Source: an uncultured Chlorobiaceae bacterium (GTDB lineage Bacteria > Bacteroidota > Chlorobiia > Chlorobiales > Chlorobiaceae). Taken from it: a DNA stretch of 64,000 nucleotides. The position numbers and the translations under genes are program-made. Below the pieces are notes generated by a model. That model was not told the origin of the DNA. It saw only the letters and a list, made by a program, of their open reading frames with translations, and did no database searches. Where the stretch lies: contig CAIMPI010000042.1 of the NCBI GenBank assembly GCA_903843305.1, forward strand, positions 90,514-154,513. The letters are read 5' to 3'. Below are positions 1 to 8,937 of this stretch, one piece after another (within the stretch, counting starts at the first letter, position 1; each line of letters begins with the position of its first letter).

Positions 1-39
1 CGATCATTTATATTATATCAAGAATAAGGGGGAATTAAT

Positions 40-1032
40 TTGTGTGGCGCTCTCATGAAGGATTCATCTATAAATTCGTTACCTGTTTTTATCCAGAAAG
101 GTTCTCTTCCAGTAGCTGACTTTCTTGGTAATCTTCTGAGCCGCAAGCATTTGTCGTTGAATACGATTATTGCCTATAAAACCGATATTCTCCAGTTTTT
201 TTCTTTTATCATGAAGCATCTCGAACTTTCCGATTTGAGCTGTTTTGATCTCGAACAGCTAACGGCTCTGGATGTACGGCTTTTTATGGGCTCCTTGATC
301 GAAAGGGGAGTTCAGCAGAGATCAATTGCCAGAAAACTTGTATCAATTAAAAGCTTTTACCGGTACATGCAGGAAACCGGGTATATAAAAAGTTTTCTTT
401 TTTCTTCTCTTCTTACCCCGAAGTATCCACAGCGTGTTCCTGGTTTTTTAACCGAAAAACAGACTCAAAAGCTTTTTAATGAGGTGCTTCCTCTCAGTAC
501 GGAAGAATTATTTGTTCGTGAACGCGACCGGAGTATTCTTGAATTACTGTATGGAAGTGGTCTTCGTATCTCAGAATTGATCGGTTTGACGACGGAATAT
601 CTCGATCTTGACAGGGGATATGTTAAACTGACAGGAAAAGGCAGAAAGCAGCGTATTGTTCCTGTTGGGCAGTCCGCAGTTGAAGCTCTTAATAAATATT
701 TTGAAGTCAGGAGAAACTTCTTTAGAATGAAAGAAGAGGGAGAGCAGGGAGTGTTGCTATATGTTTTTGTAACCAAAAGAGGCAAAAAGCTTTATCCCAT
801 GCTTTTACAAAGATTGACCGCAAAATATCTTGTTTCAGTCACTGAGCAGAAAAAGAAAAATCCACATCTCTTGCGACATACATTTGCCACCCACCTGTTG
901 AACAGTGGTGCAGATATAGAGAGCGTCAGTGAAATGCTTGGGCACAGTAATCTCTCAACAACCGAAATATATACTCATGTTACCTTTGAGCGCTTAAAGG
1001 ATGTTTACCGGAAAGCGCACCCCAACGCATAG
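40..1032 (+). CDS. Tyrosine recombinase of the XerC/XerD family
   Basis: Site-specific recombinase expected to resolve chromosome dimers at dif. The N-terminal SAM-like core-binding domain covers roughly residues 25-115 and the catalytic domain residues 135-325. The catalytic set is visible: R176 in GSGLRISE, K200 in GKGRKQR, H276 and R279 in PHLLRHTF, H302 in LGHS and the nucleophile Y311 in EIYTH. I take the TTG at 40 as start because a strong purine-rich site (AAGGGGGAA, 26-34) lies 5 bases upstream; an ATG at 55 is too far from it but remains possible. At 330 residues it is slightly longer than typical XerC/D. Which of the two Xer paralogues it is cannot be told from this window. A chromosomal Xer role is likelier than a phage integrase because hpf and hprK follow directly. 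Confidence 0.93.
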   Translation: MCGALMKDSSINSLPVFIQKGSLPVADFLGNLLSRKHLSLNTIIAYKTDILQFFSFIMKHLELSDLSCFDLEQLTALDVRLFMGSLIERGVQQRSIARKLVSIKSFYRYMQETGYIKSFLFSSLLTPKYPQRVPGFLTEKQTQKLFNEVLPLSTEELFVRERDRSILELLYGSGLRISELIGLTTEYLDLDRGYVKLTGKGRKQRIVPVGQSAVEALNKYFEVRRNFFRMKEEGEQGVLLYVFVTKRGKKLYPMLLQRLTAKYLVSVTEQKKKNPHLLRHTFATHLLNSGADIESVSEMLGHSNLSTTEIYTHVTFERLKDVYRKAHPNA

Positions 1033-1112
1033 ATCTGCTGTGGGCTTCGGATAATAATATCTCCGGGCCTTGTTTATTTTATTACGTTCATCATATTTTA
1101 ATGGAGGTTATT

Positions 1113-1433
1113 ATGACAAAAGCTGTCGTCAATGATGCGTTCAATGTAAAGGTTACTCTGCGCCATTCGCATAGTCATACCAATATAGAAGAGTATGCCC
1201 GTAACGCAGCGCTCGTGCTTACACGGGTCTTCCCCGCTCTTATCAGTTGTCATGTAATTCTGGATCACCAGAAAAATGACTTTGAAAAAAACAAGCTTGC
1301 AGAGATAACAGCGCATGTTCCCCAGAATATTTTTGTCGCCAAGGAAGCAGGTGCTTCTTACGAGCAGGCCATCGATAACTGTGTTGAGGCATTGAGCCGG
1401 CAACTTTTAAGGTACAAGGAAAAAACGCAATAG
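1113..1433 (+). CDS. hpf: Ribosome hibernation promoting factor (HPF/RaiA family, short form)
   Basis: Small protein of the sigma-54 modulation/HPF family, which binds the 30S subunit in stationary phase and inactivates ribosomes. The sequence shows the expected pattern: an N-terminal beta strand, a helix around IEEYARNAAL, central strands with HVILDHQKN, and a C-terminal helix with SYEQAIDNCVEALSRQL. The reading frame also has an ATG at 1101, but GGAGG at 1103-1107 lies 5 bases before the ATG at 1113, so I use 1113 (106 residues). It lacks the C-terminal dimerisation domain of long HPF. It lies between the Xer gene and hprK, all in one direction, so an operon is likely. Confidence 0.85.
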   Translation: MTKAVVNDAFNVKVTLRHSHSHTNIEEYARNAALVLTRVFPALISCHVILDHQKNDFEKNKLAEITAHVPQNIFVAKEAGASYEQAIDNCVEALSRQLLRYKEKTQ

Positions 1434-1500
1434 AAGCATCTTCATAGAGTCTGCCGGGCGTGAACGAAACGCCCTGAGATTTTTTGAGTTTATTAACACT

Positions 1501-2514
1501 GTGATTGCTGAAGCTATGAACCTTGATCAAAAAGGAATAAAGAAGCGATCAATAACGGTCGCCTATTTTTTTAATACTATCGGTCAAAAGCATGATATCA
1601 AATTGCGACGTCTGAACAGTGTTGATGAACAGAAAAGGCGGATTTTTGAGCGGGACCTGCATCGTCCTGGTCTTGCCCTTGCTGGCTTTACCAATCTTTT
1701 TACCTACAAACGGGTACAGATTTTCGGTAATACGGAAACAAGGTTTTTAAATCATCTTGAGGAGAATGAAAGAAAACGGGTGTTTGAAAATCTTGTAAGG
1801 TTCAAGATTCCTTGTATTATCCTGACCAGCAATAACAGATTTCCAGAGAATCTTCTCGAAATGGCCACAAAAGCAGAGATCCCTGTCTATATTACCCGAT
1901 GCTCTTCTACAAAAACCATTTATATCGTTACCAGCTTTCTTGATGACCAGTTTTCGCTTTACCAGCAGTATCACGGTTCAATGGTAGATGTCTACGGTGT
2001 TGGAGTTCTGCTTACAGGCAAGAGTGGACTTGGTAAATCAGAAATTGCGCTTGATCTTGTTGAACGGGGGCATGGGCTTGTGGCTGACGATGTAGTCATT
2101 ATTCAACGGAAAGGGGATTCGATGATACTCAATGCCAGACGAAACAATATTATTGACCATTTTATGGAAATTCGGGGTCTTGGTGTTGTGGATGTGAAGG
2201 CAAATTTTGGTATCCGGGCAATTCGGGATGTCAAGGAGGTTCAGGTTGTTGTCGAGCTTTTCGAGTGGGACCAAGAGATAGCTTATGAACGGCTCGGCCT
2301 TGATACCAAATCAATAAAGATTCTCGGCGTTGAAGTGCCATTGGTAGAATTACCTATATTTCCCGGTAAAAACATTACCGTCATTATTGAGGTGGTTGCT
2401 CTTAATTTCCTGTTAAAAAGATACTCGAATTATGTCGCCGCCGAAGCTCTCACCGAGAGGATTAACAACGTGATCAACAGCGAAAAAACAGAGGATGATA
2501 TTCATGATGACTGA
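1501..2514 (+). CDS. hprK: HPr kinase/phosphorylase
   Basis: HprK phosphorylates a serine of HPr using ATP or pyrophosphate and reverses this with phosphate. The N-terminal domain covers about residues 1-150. The catalytic domain holds the Walker A GKSGLGKS (173-180), the HGLVADD motif (191-197) and the family signature EIRGLGVVDV (223-232). The chosen GTG start at 1501 has no clear Shine-Dalgarno site; an ATG at 1516 is an alternative. The gene overlaps the start of the following lipoprotein gene. No HPr, EI or EII gene lies in the window, so the partner protein is unknown here. Confidence 0.93.
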   Translation: MIAEAMNLDQKGIKKRSITVAYFFNTIGQKHDIKLRRLNSVDEQKRRIFERDLHRPGLALAGFTNLFTYKRVQIFGNTETRFLNHLEENERKRVFENLVRFKIPCIILTSNNRFPENLLEMATKAEIPVYITRCSSTKTIYIVTSFLDDQFSLYQQYHGSMVDVYGVGVLLTGKSGLGKSEIALDLVERGHGLVADDVVIIQRKGDSMILNARRNNIIDHFMEIRGLGVVDVKANFGIRAIRDVKEVQVVVELFEWDQEIAYERLGLDTKSIKILGVEVPLVELPIFPGKNITVIIEVVALNFLLKRYSNYVAAEALTERINNVINSEKTEDDIHDD

Positions 2515-4312
2515 AAAAGGAACAAAGAGAGTTACCTCATCATTCTTGATTGTGTTTGACCTGATTATTGCTGCTGTTATTGTGCTGGCACTCACTTCCT
2601 GCAACCGTCAAAACAGAGGCTCTGGAACTGCTGGAAATGGGCGAACAGCAATGGATTCAACACTTGTTATCGCCATGCTTGGCGATGCCGATTATCTTAA
2701 TCCTGTGCTTGGAAGTACCGTTACCTCTGGAAATATTATCGGTCTTATCTATCCCTCTCTTTTGCAGAGTGAGTTTGACACTACAACCGGATTGGTAAAT
2801 TACATGGCTCTTGAAAAAAAACTGAGGGAAGTAACCCCGGGTCAAGGGAAAAAAACACCCAAGGGCGCAATTGCAAAGAGTTGGAGTATGTCGGCAGATC
2901 ATAAATCCATCACCTATATTCTCAGAAATGATGCTTTCTGGAATGACGGAAAGCCAGTTGTATCGGGGGATTTCAAGTTTTCCTACCAGTTGTATGGTAA
3001 TCCGGTTATTGCCAGCGCACGTCAGCAGTACCTCGCAGAGCTTATTGGCGCGGATAAAGGAGAGGTTGATTTCAGCAAAGCTATAGAAACACCAAATGAT
3101 ACAACGCTGGTTTTCCGGTTTTACAAACCTGTTCCTGAACATCTTGCCCTTTTCCATACGTCGCTTACTCCCCTTCCGGCTCACCAGTGGAAAAATGTAA
3201 AACCTGATGAGTTTCGTCACTCTTCTCTCAATCTTGAACCGCTCGGTGCGGGCCCTTATAACCTGAAGAGCTGGAAGCAGCAGCAGGAAATTCTTTTGGA
3301 AGCAAGCAGAAAATCGAATCTTCCGAAGCCCGGTACCATTCCTCAGATAACTTTCAGGATTGTTCCCGATTACACAGTGCGCTTGACACAGCTTCAGACT
3401 GGCGCTGTTGATGTGGTTGAAAATATCAAGCCGGAGGATTTTACTGCTCTTTTGAAGGCTAACAGGCAGCTTGAAGTAAAGACTGTTGGTCTTAGGGTTT
3501 ACGACTATGTTGGCTGGTCAAATATCGACCAGGAAGAGTACCGCAGAAGCGGTCGAGTCAAGCCCCACCCTCTCTTTGGTTCTGCCCGCGTTCGCCTTGC
3601 CCTTACCCAGGCCATTGACCGTGAAGCAATCATCGACGGTTATCTCAAAGAGTATGGCGTTATTTGCAACACCGATGTTTCACCCTCCCTGAAATGGGCC
3701 TATAATGACCGGATTGTTCCTCATGCCTATGACCCGGCAAAAGCTACAGCTTTACTTAAGGCTGAGGGCTGGCTTCCCGGTCCAGATGGAATTCTGCAGA
3801 AACAGGGCAGGAAGTTCAGTTTTGTGCTTTATACCAATTCAGGCAATGCGAGAAGAAACTATGCGAGTGTTATTATTCAGCAAAATCTTCGCTCTGTGGG
3901 TATCGACTGCAAACTTGATGTTCAGGAATCAAATGTCTTTTTTGAAAACCTCCAGCAGAGAAAACTTGACGCATGGATGGCAGGATGGTCGATTGGTCTC
4001 GAAATAGATCCGCTTGATGTCTGGGGTTCTGATCTCAAGAAGAGCCGATTTAATTTTACAGGCTATCAGAATCCAAGACTTGATCAGCTTTGCGAGCTGG
4101 CCAAGCAGAAGATGGAGCCTACTGGAGCGAGGTCTTACTGGCTTGAGTATCAGGAGATTCTTCATCGTGATCAGCCGATAACCTTTCTCTACTGGATGAA
4201 GGAGACCCAGGGATTCAGCAAGAGGATTGAAGGTGAGGAACTTAATATTTCCGGTACTTTTTATAATATTGACGACTGGAGGCTGCGCCCATCGGCAAAT
4301 GTTGCATTATAG
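2504..4312 (+). CDS. ABC transporter substrate-binding lipoprotein, peptide/nickel type (SBP_bac_5)
   Basis: Extracytoplasmic solute-binding protein of the DppA/OppA family, about 600 residues. It begins with a hydrophobic signal segment ending in a lipobox (LTSC, with NRQ after the cysteine), so it should be a membrane-anchored lipoprotein. Family features seen are the AKSWSMSADHKSITYILR region, the FWNDGKPV segment and the LTQAIDREAI segment. Start: GAGG at 2491-2494 sits 9 to 12 bases before two consecutive ATGs at 2504 and 2507; an ATG at 2495 abuts that site and is unlikely. It overlaps the hprK end by about 10 bases. A matching permease lies 2.6 kb downstream at 6901, separated by a small lipoprotein gene and an antiparallel cytochrome gene. 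The substrate is not certain; oligopeptides are the default. Confidence 0.9.
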   Translation: MMTEKGTKRVTSSFLIVFDLIIAAVIVLALTSCNRQNRGSGTAGNGRTAMDSTLVIAMLGDADYLNPVLGSTVTSGNIIGLIYPSLLQSEFDTTTGLVNYMALEKKLREVTPGQGKKTPKGAIAKSWSMSADHKSITYILRNDAFWNDGKPVVSGDFKFSYQLYGNPVIASARQQYLAELIGADKGEVDFSKAIETPNDTTLVFRFYKPVPEHLALFHTSLTPLPAHQWKNVKPDEFRHSSLNLEPLGAGPYNLKSWKQQQEILLEASRKSNLPKPGTIPQITFRIVPDYTVRLTQLQTGAVDVVENIKPEDFTALLKANRQLEVKTVGLRVYDYVGWSNIDQEEYRRSGRVKPHPLFGSARVRLALTQAIDREAIIDGYLKEYGVICNTDVSPSLKWAYNDRIVPHAYDPAKATALLKAEGWLPGPDGILQKQGRKFSFVLYTNSGNARRNYASVIIQQNLRSVGIDCKLDVQESNVFFENLQQRKLDAWMAGWSIGLEIDPLDVWGSDLKKSRFNFTGYQNPRLDQLCELAKQKMEPTGARSYWLEYQEILHRDQPITFLYWMKETQGFSKRIEGEELNISGTFYNIDDWRLRPSANVAL

Positions 4313-4499
4313 AATCATGTTATGATGACTTCCTGATTGAACTAAATCGAAGAGGGCGAGCAAAGCATAGGATGGCCCTATGAAGGAAATCCAACATAAT
4401 GTGGCAACATAAAAGGAGAAGGCGAAAGTAAGTGTTATCGTGGATTTGTATTGGGGTTTTGTAACTTGCAGCATTACCAAACATAAATAAAGGGAAGAT

Positions 4500-4685
4500 A
4501 TGAGGCTGGAGGCTATATTTATTGCGCTGTGTACCGCAACTGTATTATCGCTTTCTGGATGCACCGAATACAAATATCAAATCGTTGGGGCAGGAAGCGC
4601 TTGTGCATACAAAATTGATCGGGATACAGGTCAGGTATGGTTTGTTTCTCCAGACGGGGAAAAGAAGCTTCCTAACGTACCATAG
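4500..4685 (+). CDS. Small predicted lipoprotein, function unknown
   Basis: A 61-residue protein with a clear lipoprotein signal: charged start (MRLEA), hydrophobic stretch and lipobox LSGC at residues 18-21, leaving a mature chain of about 41 residues. AGGGAAG lies 3 to 4 bases before the ATG. The mature part contains GSACAYKIDRDTGQVWFVSP and ends KLPNVP; the short KIDRDTGQVWF pattern is often seen in small secreted or lipoproteins of unknown role. I do not recognise a family. It lies between the binding protein gene and the antiparallel cytochrome-porin gene, with about 190 bases of spacer upstream. Confidence 0.55.
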   Translation: MRLEAIFIALCTATVLSLSGCTEYKYQIVGAGSACAYKIDRDTGQVWFVSPDGEKKLPNVP

Positions 4686-4769
4686 GGAAAGATACTGCAC
4701 GAAGCACCGACCGACCATCACGGCTTCAACTTACCAGTTATTGAAAGTGGCCTCGTTCAGGACAAATAA

Positions 4770-4793
4770 AAGAGGCGTACAACTACGCCTCTT
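4770..4793 (-). terminator. Rho-independent terminator of the cytochrome-porin gene
   Basis: A perfect 10-bp stem (AAGAGGCGTA with TACGCCTCTT) closed by a 4-base loop. On the minus strand it is followed by TTTTATTTG. It lies 45 bases past the stop of the minus-strand cytochrome gene and about 85 bases past the plus-strand small lipoprotein gene, so it may serve both. Confidence 0.75.
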
Positions 4794-4838
4794 CCATAAA
4801 CAATAACAACCTGATAAAGACCATCAACAACGGATCGG

Positions 4839-6239
4839 TTAAAAGCCTAATTGGGAATAAAGATTTATTGAGTTTCCGGCAGTATTAAATGCTGTAGAAG
4901 GATGGTTGTCAGAAGGACGGTCAATACCAACGTTTTTATTTACGGCCACATATTCAACTCCGACCTTGAAGTTTGCTCTGATCAAGGCACCAATCCCAGG
5001 GATAATCTTGTCAATCTTGCCGTTAAAGTCATCCTTTAAATGCTCATAACGCACGAGTCCAAAAAGCCAGGGATAAACCCAGTAATCTCCTTCAAGAGAG
5101 AGTGCTGTTCGTTTGCCAAAATTTAAGGGACCTTCTACATCGGGCACCTCATTGATTATTACCTCATTAAAGCGGGCGTACTGACCAACAGCGCGTAGTG
5201 GGCCATAATTAACTCTTACATCACCGGAGTATGCTGTTTTGGTGAGACCTGCAATCATGTCTTCTGAACCCGTTTTGACACCTTGACCAGAGTTGACGTA
5301 ATTGATTCCAAAAGTAACAGAGTTATCCAACCCTATAGCTTGAAGGCCATACGTTCCTCCAACCCCGCTCAGCAATCCGTTTCCTCCGATTTTGTAGGTT
5401 GCTCTAATAAATCTTGTATCTCTCATATGACTCGAAACGGTTTCAGAAGTTCCAGCTTCTGAATTCCTGCCAATACCTGCAAGAAGTGAATATCCACCAG
5501 TGGTTCCAGTATTTCCGGCTATTCTCAATTCAATCCCCCTGTTTGGATTCGGCAAGCTTGCAGCATAACCATTCAGGTCAGTACCGGCACGAGTGGATAT
5601 CAAATCAAACTGTTCAGGAAAACCGACAGTACCCCACGCAATACTTAAACCGGGTTTGAATGTCCAGACAAACTGCAAGCGTCCCAAGGTAGTACTTACT
5701 GCATCTCCACCGGAAGTTCCGCCATCAAAGGATAAGTCACCTATATAGCTTAACTGCCTAGTTATCGTTCCAGCAAAAAACATATCAACTTCTTCATTGG
5801 TTAACACATCTTTGTAGTTTCCTCTGTAACTGTTACCGGGCTCTCCTTGAGTCGGGTTCTTTGGCATCGTAGCCCCGAATTTGGCAAGAAAACCCAGGGA
5901 CGGCATATTGGGCAGATCAGATGGCCAGATGGCATTGGGGAAAACATCTTTATAGGCATCCTGGCCGAGCTTTATCGGCTCTTCCTTCACCATCTCTTCG
6001 TCGGTCTCATCCGGGAAGCGATATCCGTTATTTCGGAATGCTTCACCGAAGCCGTTTCGAACAGGAAACGCTATATGGCAGGTGGCGCATGCTGTATGAT
6101 ATTTTCGAGCAAAAACCGGCAAAGCAAAACTCTCTTTAGCCGATAAAACAATAAGCGATACAATGCAACAGAGAAGAAAAATAAAACTACATTTTTTTTT
6201 CTTTCTGATGGACGAACCAGGTACGGTATCCTTTCTCAT
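4839..6239 (-). CDS. Cyc2-like monoheme cytochrome c fused to an outer-membrane beta-barrel
   Basis: A 466-residue exported protein. Residues 1-39 look like a signal peptide: a basic RKKKK run, a hydrophobic core, and cleavage after SFA. The mature start LPVFARKYHTACATCH carries one CxxCH heme site (51-55), followed by FPVRNGFGEAFRNNGYRFP. The rest is rich in alternating beta strands and glycine and ends in a phenylalanine (YSQLGF), as outer-membrane barrels do. One heme at the N-terminus of a porin is the architecture of Cyc2, the outer-membrane Fe(II) oxidase; the AxPxFAR...CxxCH...P pattern also fits that family and its broader relatives. Start: GGAG lies 5 bases before the ATG at 6239; the frame is open 12 codons further. 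Fe(II) oxidation is inference. A broader porin-cytochrome of unknown donor is the main alternative. Confidence 0.8.
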   Translation of the reverse strand: MRKDTVPGSSIRKKKKCSFIFLLCCIVSLIVLSAKESFALPVFARKYHTACATCHIAFPVRNGFGEAFRNNGYRFPDETDEEMVKEEPIKLGQDAYKDVFPNAIWPSDLPNMPSLGFLAKFGATMPKNPTQGEPGNSYRGNYKDVLTNEEVDMFFAGTITRQLSYIGDLSFDGGTSGGDAVSTTLGRLQFVWTFKPGLSIAWGTVGFPEQFDLISTRAGTDLNGYAASLPNPNRGIELRIAGNTGTTGGYSLLAGIGRNSEAGTSETVSSHMRDTRFIRATYKIGGNGLLSGVGGTYGLQAIGLDNSVTFGINYVNSGQGVKTGSEDMIAGLTKTAYSGDVRVNYGPLRAVGQYARFNEVIINEVPDVEGPLNFGKRTALSLEGDYWVYPWLFGLVRYEHLKDDFNGKIDKIIPGIGALIRANFKVGVEYVAVNKNVGIDRPSDNHPSTAFNTAGNSINLYSQLGF

Positions 6240-6286
6240 GCTCACTCCGTTTATGTTATTGTTAAATAATAGCATACATGTAATAA

Positions 6287-6314
6287 ATTATACGCTCACC
6301 GGAAAAGAAAGCAA
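6287..6314 (-). promoter_or_regulatory. Candidate promoter of the cytochrome-porin gene
   Basis: On the minus strand a perfect TATAAT (6287-6292) is preceded by TTGCTT (6309-6314) with a 16-base spacer, about 50 bases upstream of the chosen ATG. The -10 box is exact; the -35 box is only partly conserved. Confidence 0.45.
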
Positions 6315-6900
6315 CGGGATATTTTGACGCAAAAGCCGTCATAAACATTTTACTATCAACAATACAAGCGAAAGATGACAAATTCTATAGAATTATATGA
6401 AAGGTTCTCTCGAAGGAAACCAGTCTGTAAACATTTATCGATTACGCTTCAAGTGTGGGCGAGCGGAATGAATGAGTATGGAGAATTGTGGGAATAAAAA
6501 ACTTATGCTTTAATAAGAAATGTAACAAACTTATTAAAAGATAGAAACTCATTCCACTAAAAAAAGTTAATCTTGATGACGCCAGCTAAAGAATACTCTG
6601 TTTCTCATGGTGTTTGGTTCAAAAACGATTCATTTACACATTCGATCGGTGAGATACGTTCCTTATCTGACTTTATCGAGCAACCGTAGAGCAAAAAATA
6701 ATCACCATTGAAACCCCTTTTCTTTACTTATCTTTAAGCTCAATGAGTATTCCAAATGTATGAGGTGAATTCAGAAAAAATGAATTTGCTCAAAATCCGT
6801 GATTTTTCGGCGAGGGTGGGGCAGCTTTTAAAGCATTTACCCTCTATCGAAGTAATTGAAATAAATAGTTAATGAATTATCTATAGGGATTTCGCTCATA
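6315..6900. other. Divergent intergenic region without a gene
   Basis: About 590 bases between the minus-strand cytochrome gene and the plus-strand permease gene. It is AT-rich with stops in all frames and no convincing ORF, tRNA or repeat. It is unusually long for this gene-dense window and probably holds promoters for both neighbours. Confidence 0.5.
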
Positions 6901-7866
6901 ATGTTGACTTATATCTTCAAGAGGCTTTTGATTGCCATACCTCTCGTTTTCGGTGTACTGACCCTTACATTTTTCATTATCAGGCTTGCTCCGGGTGACC
7001 CAGCGGCGTTTTTTATCCAGCCGGGGATCAGTCCAAATGTTGCCGAGCAGATCAGGGCACAGTATGGTCTCAACGATCCGGTGCCAGTCCAGTATGTAAA
7101 ATGGCTTGCCAATGTGCTGCAGGGTGATTTCGGTCGCAGTTTCAGCCGGGCCCAACAGCCGGTTTTCGATGTTATTGCCAGTGCTCTGCCGATAACGATG
7201 ACCATCGCGTTATTGACTCTTGTTGCTAATTTTATCTTTGGCATTTTTATTGGAGTAATTTCTGCGATTCGCCAGAACACTTTTCTTGATCGATTTCTGA
7301 CAGTGACCGCCCTTTTTTTTTATTCAATGCCCGAGTTCTGGTTCGCATTGATGATGATTATTCTTTTTGCCCTGAAGTTTCCCCTTTTTCCAGCTTCTGG
7401 TCTGAACGAAATTGGTGCGGAGGGCTTCGGCCCGGTGGAGTTTGTGCTTGACCGGTTCTGGCATCTCGTGTTGCCGGTTACGGTGCTCAGCATCAACGGG
7501 GCTGCAGGAATTGCCCGCTACGTCAGGGGAAGCATGCTTGAGGTTATTCGGCAGGACTATATCCGTACGGCCAGGGCAAAGGGGTTGCCGGAAAAGGTTG
7601 TTATTTTCAAGCATGCACTTCGAAATGCTTTATTGCCGGTGATTACACTTATGGGGAGTTCGCTGCCTTTTATTTTTAGTGGAGCACTCTTTATTGAAGT
7701 TATCTTTGCCTTTCCCGGTATGGGCAGGGTAACGGTAGAGGCTATTTTTTCGAGGGATTACCCGTTGATTATTGCCAATACCTTTGTCTCAGGCTCTCTG
7801 ATAGTGCTTGGCAATCTTTTTGCCGATGTGCTTTATGCTGTGGCGGATCCACGAATAAAGCTTTGA
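6901..7866 (+). CDS. ABC transporter permease, peptide/nickel type (DppB/OppB family)
   Basis: Inner-membrane permease of 321 residues with the typical start MLTYIFKRLLIAIPLVFGV, the APGDPA motif after the first membrane segment, and about six hydrophobic segments. The cytoplasmic coupling (EAA) loop is visible as YIRTARAKGLPEKVVIFKHA. It should pair with the binding protein at 2504, although a 2.6-kb block separates them. No second permease or ATPase gene follows; the next gene is ruvB, 48 bases downstream of the stop with my preferred ruvB start. The remaining subunits must be elsewhere. Confidence 0.92.
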   Translation: MLTYIFKRLLIAIPLVFGVLTLTFFIIRLAPGDPAAFFIQPGISPNVAEQIRAQYGLNDPVPVQYVKWLANVLQGDFGRSFSRAQQPVFDVIASALPITMTIALLTLVANFIFGIFIGVISAIRQNTFLDRFLTVTALFFYSMPEFWFALMMIILFALKFPLFPASGLNEIGAEGFGPVEFVLDRFWHLVLPVTVLSINGAAGIARYVRGSMLEVIRQDYIRTARAKGLPEKVVIFKHALRNALLPVITLMGSSLPFIFSGALFIEVIFAFPGMGRVTVEAIFSRDYPLIIANTFVSGSLIVLGNLFADVLYAVADPRIKL

Positions 7867-7914
7867 TTGTTATACGACTGTTCAACTTGTAATATTTGCT
7901 GTTTGAGAATAGAA

Positions 7915-8937
7915 TTGCTGAATACTCCCCCCGATGCGCTTGAATCGAGGATTGAAGAGCAGATACGACCGCTTCGTATGGATGATTTTGCTGGCCAGCA
8001 ACGGCTGACAGATAACCTGAAAGTCTTTATTTCGGCGGCAAAGATGCGGGGCGATGCACTCGACCATGTGCTGCTTTCAGGCCCTCCAGGTCTCGGTAAA
8101 ACGACACTTGCCTATATTATTGCTTCTGAAATGGGGAGCAGCATCAAGTCAACTTCTGGTCCTTTGCTCGACAAGGCGGGAAATCTTGCTGGACTTTTGA
8201 CCAGTTTGCAAAAGGGAGATGTGCTTTTTATTGACGAGATTCATCGTATGCCGCCGACAGTTGAGGAGTATCTCTATTCAGCCATGGAAGATTTCCGTAT
8301 TGATATTATGCTTGATACCGGTCCTTCTGCGAGAGCGGTACAGTTGCGTATTGAGCCGTTCACCCTTGTCGGGGCTACAACTCGTTCCGGACTTCTGACC
8401 TCTCCCCTCAGAGCAAGGTTCGGCATCAACAGTCGATTTGATTATTATGTCCCTGAACTTCTTGAAGGGATAATTGTCAGGGCCTCAGGCATTCTTGGTA
8501 TTGGTATTGACGCTGAAGCCGCATCGGAAATCGCGGGACGTTCAAGAGGGACACCCCGTATTGCCAACAGGTTGCTCAGGCGAGCCAGGGATTTTGCGCA
8601 GGTTGATGGCATACCAATGATCACTAGGGGTATTGCCATGAAAACCCTTGATTGTCTTGAAATTGATGAGGAGGGACTTGATGATATGGATAAAAAAATC
8701 ATGGAGACAATCGTCAACAAATTCAACGGTGGTCCTGTCGGGATTGCCTCTCTTGCTGTCTCAGTGGGGGAAGAGAGGGATACCATTGAAGAGGTTTACG
8801 AGCCCTACCTTATCCAGGCAGGTTATCTCACAAGAACAACAAGAGGGCGGGTTGCTACCCGTCAGGCATTTATCCGTTTCTCTAATGGTGCCCACAGTCA
8901 TGAATATCCCTTGTTTGATGCAAAGTCTGATCAGTAG
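7915..8937 (+). CDS. ruvB: Holliday junction branch migration helicase RuvB
   Basis: AAA+ motor that drives RuvA-bound Holliday junctions during recombinational repair. It shows the RuvB start region LRMDDFAGQQ, Walker A GPPGLGKTT, Walker B LFIDEIHRM, sensor region GATTRSGLLTSPLRARFG, and the C-terminal winged helix with GPVGIASLAVSVGEERDTIEE. The start is uncertain because no ATG precedes the conserved region: TTG codons at 7867, 7903 and 7915 are in frame. I prefer 7915, which gives about 340 residues, the usual length. ruvA and ruvC are not adjacent. Confidence 0.95.
   Translation: MLNTPPDALESRIEEQIRPLRMDDFAGQQRLTDNLKVFISAAKMRGDALDHVLLSGPPGLGKTTLAYIIASEMGSSIKSTSGPLLDKAGNLAGLLTSLQKGDVLFIDEIHRMPPTVEEYLYSAMEDFRIDIMLDTGPSARAVQLRIEPFTLVGATTRSGLLTSPLRARFGINSRFDYYVPELLEGIIVRASGILGIGIDAEAASEIAGRSRGTPRIANRLLRRARDFAQVDGIPMITRGIAMKTLDCLEIDEEGLDDMDKKIMETIVNKFNGGPVGIASLAVSVGEERDTIEEVYEPYLIQAGYLTRTTRGRVATRQAFIRFSNGAHSHEYPLFDAKSDQ

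Noticed and set aside
2657..3220. 187-codon minus-strand frame
   Set aside because: Antisense shadow of the peptide-binding lipoprotein gene, which has clear family motifs in this part.
6315..6900. Hidden small gene or RNA in the long divergent spacer
   Set aside because: No frame with a start and ribosome-binding site and no convincing RNA fold was found by reading.
8648..8917. Upstream extension of the TPR protein frame
   Set aside because: This part lies inside ruvB in another frame; the signal peptide and lipobox begin at 8918.
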